From the NCBI RefSeq assembly GCF_026616195.1, contig NZ_JANHDH010000001.1, positions 1,798,001 to 1,862,000 of the forward strand: a DNA stretch of 64,000 nt, read 5' to 3'. The notes under the pieces are model-generated. The model was not told where the DNA came from. It did no database searches and worked only from the letters and a program-made list of their open reading frames with translations. The number at the start of each line of letters is the position of its first letter. Positions within the stretch are counted from its first letter, which is position 1. The translations under genes and the position numbers were made by a program. Source of the DNA: Haloarchaeobius amylolyticus (GTDB taxonomy: Archaea > Halobacteriota > Halobacteria > Halobacteriales > Natrialbaceae). Below are positions 60,425 through 64,000 of this stretch, in pieces.

Positions 60425-63064
60425 ATGGCTCAAGGGGACAACGCCGAACTCGTCGACGCGTTTCTGGAGTTCTATCGAGACTACTACCGCGATGAGATCG
60501 GGGAGCTCGCGCGCAAGTACCCCAACGAGAAGCGCTCGCTCTACCTCGACTGGAACGACCTCTTCCAGTTCGACTCTGACCTCGCCGACGACTACCGCAA
60601 CCAGCCCGAACAGCTCCAGGAGTACGCCGAGGAGGCGCTGCGCCTCTACGACCTCCCGGTCGACGTGAGCCTCGGGCAGGCCCACGTCCGCATCCTCCCG
60701 CTGCCGGACAGCACCGAGATCCGCGACCTGCGCTCCCGCCACGTCAACACCCTCGTCACGGTCCGTGGCATCGTCCGCAAGGCGACCGACGTCAAGTCCA
60801 AGATGGAGGTCGCCGCCTTCGAGTGCCAGCGCTGTGGCACCCTCACCCGCATCCCCCAGTCCACCGGCAACTTCCAGGAACCCCACGAGTGCCAGGGCTG
60901 TGAACGCCAGGGCCCGTTCGTCCTCAACCACGACCAGTCCGAGTTCGTCGACGCCCAGAAACTCCGCGTCCAGGAGTCCCCCGAAGGCCTCCGCGGCGGT
61001 GAGACGCCACAGGCCATCGACATCCACATCGAGGACGACATCACCGGCGAGGTCACCCCCGGCGACCACGTCGCCGGCACCGGCATCCTCCGCCTCGAAC
61101 AGCAGGGTAACCAGCAGGAGAAATCCCCCATCTTCGACCACTACATGGAGGGCGTCTCCGTGAAGGTCGACGAAGAGCAGTTCGAGGACATGGAGATCAC
61201 CGAGGAGGACAAGAAGGAGATCATCTCCCTCTCGAACGAACCCGACATCTACGAGAAGATGGTCGGCTCCATCGCCCCCTCCATCTTCGGCTACGAACAG
61301 GAGAAGCTCGCGATGATGCTCCAGCTGTTCTCCGGCGTCACGAAGCACCTGCCCGACGGCTCCAGAATCCGTGGCGACCTGCACATGCTGCTGATAGGGG
61401 ACCCTGGTACCGGGAAGTCCCAGATGCTAGGATATATCGAGAATATTGCACCTCGGTCGGTGTACACCTCCGGGAAAGGGTCGTCCTCGGCCGGTCTGAC
61501 CGCAGCTGCGGTCCGCGACGACTTCGGCGACGGCCAGCAGTGGACCCTCGAAGCCGGCGCGCTCGTACTCGCAGACCAGGGAATCGCGGCGGTCGACGAG
61601 CTGGACAAGATGCGCTGTGTGACTGGAGACAGCCTGGTTCACCTCGGCAACGGTCGGATTTCCAGAATCCGAGACCTCGCACACGAAGTGGCAGAGTTCG
61701 GCGAGGTAGAGTATCTTGACAATGGCCGAACCATTCGTGGTGGCGACCTCGAAGCATGGACGATGGACGAGGGCGGGAATCTCGTTCGTCGCCCGATTCA
61801 GGCGATTCACGAGTACGAGGCTCCGGACGAGTTGACAGAGGTAACACTCGAGACTGGCGAGCAGTTGACGGCGACCGAGGACCATCCGTTCTTCGTGTTG
61901 GAGGATGGAGAACGTGTCGAGCGGGCCGCCTCCGAACTCGAAGAGGGAGATTGGACGTATGTGCCGCGAGAAGACCCAGTTCGCGCATCCGATGGTGGCC
62001 TGATTGTCGAGCCTCCAGCCAAACAAATCAGTGAAGATATCGAATGTCGTCAGATAACATCTGTTCGGCAGGTTCGAAACAACGACTATGATGCGGTCTA
62101 TGACCTCACCGTCGAAGGAACCCACAACTTCGTCGCCAATGGCATGGTCGTCCACAACTCCGAGGACCGCTCCGCCATGCACGAGGCCCTCGAGCAACAG
62201 AAGATATCCGTCTCGAAGGCGGGCATCAACGCGACGCTCAAGTCGCGCTGTTCGCTGCTGGGTGCGGCGAACCCGAAATATGGGAGATTCGACCAGTACG
62301 AGCCCATCGGCGAGCAGATCGAACTCGAGCCGGCGCTCATCTCGCGCTTCGACCTCATCTTCACGGTGACGGACAGCCCGGACCCGGACAAGGACAGCGA
62401 CCTCGCCGAGCACATCCTGAACACGAACTACGCCGGGGAGTTGCACACCCAGCGCAACCACATGACGAACCACGACGTGAGCGACGACGAGGTCGCGAAG
62501 ATGACCGAGGAGGTCGACCCGGACATCGACGCGGAGCTCGTGCGGAAGTACATCGCCTACGCGAAGCAGAACTGCTACCCGCGGATGACCGAGGAGGCTC
62601 GTGAGGCCATCCGGGACTTCTACGTGGACCTGCGGTCGAAGGGGGCGGACGAGGACGCGCCGGTGCCGGTGACGGCCCGGAAACTGGAGGCGCTGGTGCG
62701 GCTGTCGGAGGCGTCGGCCCGGATGCGCCTCTCCGATACGGTCGAGCAATCCGACGCGGAGAAGGTCATCGCCATCGTGCGGGAGTGCCTGCAGAACATC
62801 GGCGTCGACCCGGAGACGGGCGAGTTCGACGCGGACGTCATCGAGACGGGGACCTCGAAGAGCCAGCGCGACCGCATCAAGAACCTGAAACAGCTCATCA
62901 GCGACATCGAGGAGGATTACGACGAGGGTGCGCCGGTCGACGTGGTGCTGGAGCGCGCCGACGAGATCGGCATGGACCGCTCGAAGGCCGAACACGAGAT
63001 CGAGAAGCTCAAACAGAAGGGCGAGGTGTACGAGCCTCGCACCGACCACCTGCGGACGACGTGA
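60425..63064 (+). CDS. mcm: MCM replicative helicase containing an intein
   Basis: 879-residue precursor; excision of the intein leaves 698 residues, the normal haloarchaeal MCM size. The extein has the N-terminal MCM domain and a zinc-binding pair (CQRCGTL ... CQGCERQ). Walker A is GDPGTGKS at residues 325-332, Walker B DELD at 391-394, and an arginine-finger region (LISRFDLIF). The C-terminal winged-helix is EVYEPRTDHL. An intein of 181 residues sits directly behind Walker B (see intein feature). Confidence 0.97.
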   Translation: MAQGDNAELVDAFLEFYRDYYRDEIGELARKYPNEKRSLYLDWNDLFQFDSDLADDYRNQPEQLQEYAEEALRLYDLPVDVSLGQAHVRILPLPDSTEIRDLRSRHVNTLVTVRGIVRKATDVKSKMEVAAFECQRCGTLTRIPQSTGNFQEPHECQGCERQGPFVLNHDQSEFVDAQKLRVQESPEGLRGGETPQAIDIHIEDDITGEVTPGDHVAGTGILRLEQQGNQQEKSPIFDHYMEGVSVKVDEEQFEDMEITEEDKKEIISLSNEPDIYEKMVGSIAPSIFGYEQEKLAMMLQLFSGVTKHLPDGSRIRGDLHMLLIGDPGTGKSQMLGYIENIAPRSVYTSGKGSSSAGLTAAAVRDDFGDGQQWTLEAGALVLADQGIAAVDELDKMRCVTGDSLVHLGNGRISRIRDLAHEVAEFGEVEYLDNGRTIRGGDLEAWTMDEGGNLVRRPIQAIHEYEAPDELTEVTLETGEQLTATEDHPFFVLEDGERVERAASELEEGDWTYVPREDPVRASDGGLIVEPPAKQISEDIECRQITSVRQVRNNDYDAVYDLTVEGTHNFVANGMVVHNSEDRSAMHEALEQQKISVSKAGINATLKSRCSLLGAANPKYGRFDQYEPIGEQIELEPALISRFDLIFTVTDSPDPDKDSDLAEHILNTNYAGELHTQRNHMTNHDVSDDEVAKMTEEVDPDIDAELVRKYIAYAKQNCYPRMTEEAREAIRDFYVDLRSKGADEDAPVPVTARKLEALVRLSEASARMRLSDTVEQSDAEKVIAIVRECLQNIGVDPETGEFDADVIETGTSKSQRDRIKNLKQLISDIEEDYDEGAPVDVVLERADEIGMDRSKAEHEIEKLKQKGEVYEPRTDHLRTT
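61616..62158 (+). mobile_element. Mini-intein in MCM (181 residues, residues 398-578)
   Basis: Begins with Cys398 (CVTGDSLVHLGNG, block A), with block B GEQLTATEDHPFFVLEDGE and block F YDLTVEGTHNFVANGMVVHN ending at His-Asn. The next residue is Ser, so the splice junction is DELDKMR|C...N|SEDRS, a known MCM insertion site. No LAGLIDADG or HNH endonuclease block is seen in 181 residues. It has lost, or never had, homing function but should still splice. GC is lower than the extein. Confidence 0.9.
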
Positions 63065-63217
63065 GGCTGCCACGGAGGGGGCTGGGAGCGGTCGAGCCGG
63101 GCAGTCCACCGGCCGGAAGCGGCATGGGTTTCCTAATTCTTTAGGACCGGGTCAGGCGCGTCCCTAACCTGATGGCGGGCAGCCTTAGTCCTCAATCCGG
63201 CCAACGGACGTGCTGTG

Positions 63218-63766
63218 ATGAATCGCGAGATAGGTTTGATAGCGGTCGTCCTCGTGGTGAGCGGGCTCGTGGTCGGCGCGAGCGCGTTCACCACCGGGGC
63301 AGTGGAACGGTCGGCAAACGTACAGGTCGTCCCCGACAGCAGCGGTCTCATCGGACTGGAGGACGGGACGTCCGGGAACATCGTCTCAACCAACACTAGC
63401 GGCGCGCTGAGCATCGACTTCGCCCAGGGCAGTGCGACTGGCGTCAACGCGGAGGCGTACTTCGAGGTCGGTAATCCGAACGACGCCGTGAACGGCTCGG
63501 CATTCAACATCACCAACAACGACGGACAGAGCCACGACATCACCGTCTCGTACACCCCGGTGGCGACTGGTGACACGAGCGAGAACGTCCAGTTCAGAAT
63601 CTACGACAGCACGGGGGCGCTCGTCACTACGGTGAGCGAGGAGAACACCTCTCAGACGATACAGACCGTAGCGTCGGGCGCGACCCACCACGTCGTCATC
63701 GTCGTCGACACCAAAGGAGTGAGCTCGGGAACTGACCTCAGCGGGACGCTGAACGTCTCGGCCTGA
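63218..63766 (+). CDS. Secreted haloarchaeal protein (SipW/DUF1102-like neighbourhood)
   Basis: 182 residues. Signal peptide MNREIGLIAVVLVVSGLVVGASAFTTGAVERSAN; then a beta-rich region (DAVNGSAFNITNNDGQSHDITVSYTPVATGDTSENVQFRIYDSTG). Start ATG 63218 (GTG 63215 is in frame). The AT-rich upstream region has a TTCTTTAG block. It lies next to a signal peptidase gene, an arrangement that often pairs exported surface proteins with a dedicated peptidase. Confidence 0.7.
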   Translation: MNREIGLIAVVLVVSGLVVGASAFTTGAVERSANVQVVPDSSGLIGLEDGTSGNIVSTNTSGALSIDFAQGSATGVNAEAYFEVGNPNDAVNGSAFNITNNDGQSHDITVSYTPVATGDTSENVQFRIYDSTGALVTTVSEENTSQTIQTVASGATHHVVIVVDTKGVSSGTDLSGTLNVSA

Positions 63767-63796
63767 ACCGAGTACTTCCTCTCCCACATCGTTTCG

Positions 63797-64000
63797 ATGG
63801 GCAAACGTCGCTCGGTACTCCTGTTCTGCGTGCTCCTGGGGGCCACGGTGGTACTCGCGCCGATCGGTGGCCCGGTGAGCGTGTCGTACGTCTACTCGGA
63901 TAGCATGGCGCCCACCATCGAACCGTACGACGGGTACCTGCTGGTTCCCGCCGGCGAAGTCGCGACGGGCGACGTGGTCACGTTCTGGTCCGACCAGCAG
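63797..64000 (+). CDS. Signal peptidase I (3' truncated by window)
   Basis: First 68 residues only. Membrane anchor (LLFCVLLGATVVLAPIGGPV) then YVYSDSMAPTIEPYDGYLLV, which contains the SMXPT catalytic Ser motif of signal peptidase I (SipW-like). It begins 30 bases after the preceding secreted protein gene, so the two are probably co-transcribed and functionally paired. Confidence 0.85.
   Translation, partial: MGKRRSVLLFCVLLGATVVLAPIGGPVSVSYVYSDSMAPTIEPYDGYLLVPAGEVATGDVVTFWSDQQ

Noticed and set aside
1-64000. CRISPR array or cas genes
   Set aside because: No regularly spaced ~30-base repeats were seen, and no Cas-like protein.

Overview
The window comes from a haloarchaeon (class Halobacteria). 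The evidence is high GC with a strong third-position C/G bias, acidic proteins with Asp/Glu-rich tails, many leaderless or GTG starts with a TATA-like element about 27 bases upstream, and an archaeal gene set: A-type ATP synthase, aRF1, Taw1, Tfx, RPA, MCM with an intein, and Htr transducers. Nothing in the sequence fixes the genus.

Layout. 1-8 kb: end of a PAS histidine kinase, taw1 (tRNA wyosine pathway), an acidic membrane-anchored protein, argS, a MinD/ParA-type ATPase, prf1 and a zinc-ribbon protein. 7.5-16.6 kb: complete A-ATP synthase operon on the minus strand, in transcription order H-I-K-E-C-F-A-B-D. 16.8-22.5 kb: UbiE/MenG-type methyltransferase, an archaeal pilin-like protein, a secreted protein diverging from a membrane-bound winged-helix protein, then etfB-etfA. 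The 3' end of etfA is duplicated just downstream. 22.8-29 kb: chemosensory island of a BMP-family binding lipoprotein and two Htr transducers. 29-41.5 kb: prenyl synthase, DUF373 protein, lactonase-like MBL protein, YqcI/YcgG plus isochorismatase pair, PsiE, a radical SAM protein, PQQ-propeller lipoprotein, TRAM protein, Tfx regulator, DUF952, SDR and a sugar nucleotidyltransferase. 41.6-45.4 kb: an RPA operon (rpa3-rpap3 type), an orphan 7TM protein, an RHH protein and tRNA-His. 45.4-48 kb: a low-GC HNH nuclease, an M50 protease and a cupin. 48-49.1 kb: three small transcription units that each carry a TTTAGG-N4-CCTAAA operator. 49-57.9 kb: DUF-type helicase, two tandem RecA/KaiC-like paralogues, SLC13 permease, BofA-like protein, tRNA-Pro, a duplicated PD-(D/E)XK protein and a hydrolase. 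58-64 kb: secreted subtilase with three C-terminal repeats, MCM helicase with a mini-intein, and a secreted protein followed by a truncated signal peptidase I.

The most promising undescribed systems are the palindrome-linked small-gene cluster at 48.0-49.1 kb, which looks like a metal/iron (DtxR-type) mini-regulon of paralogous small proteins, and the BMP-lipoprotein/transducer pair. The fused PD-(D/E)XK protein with one dead active site next to tRNA-Pro also deserves attention. No CRISPR array, rRNA or clear insertion sequence was seen.
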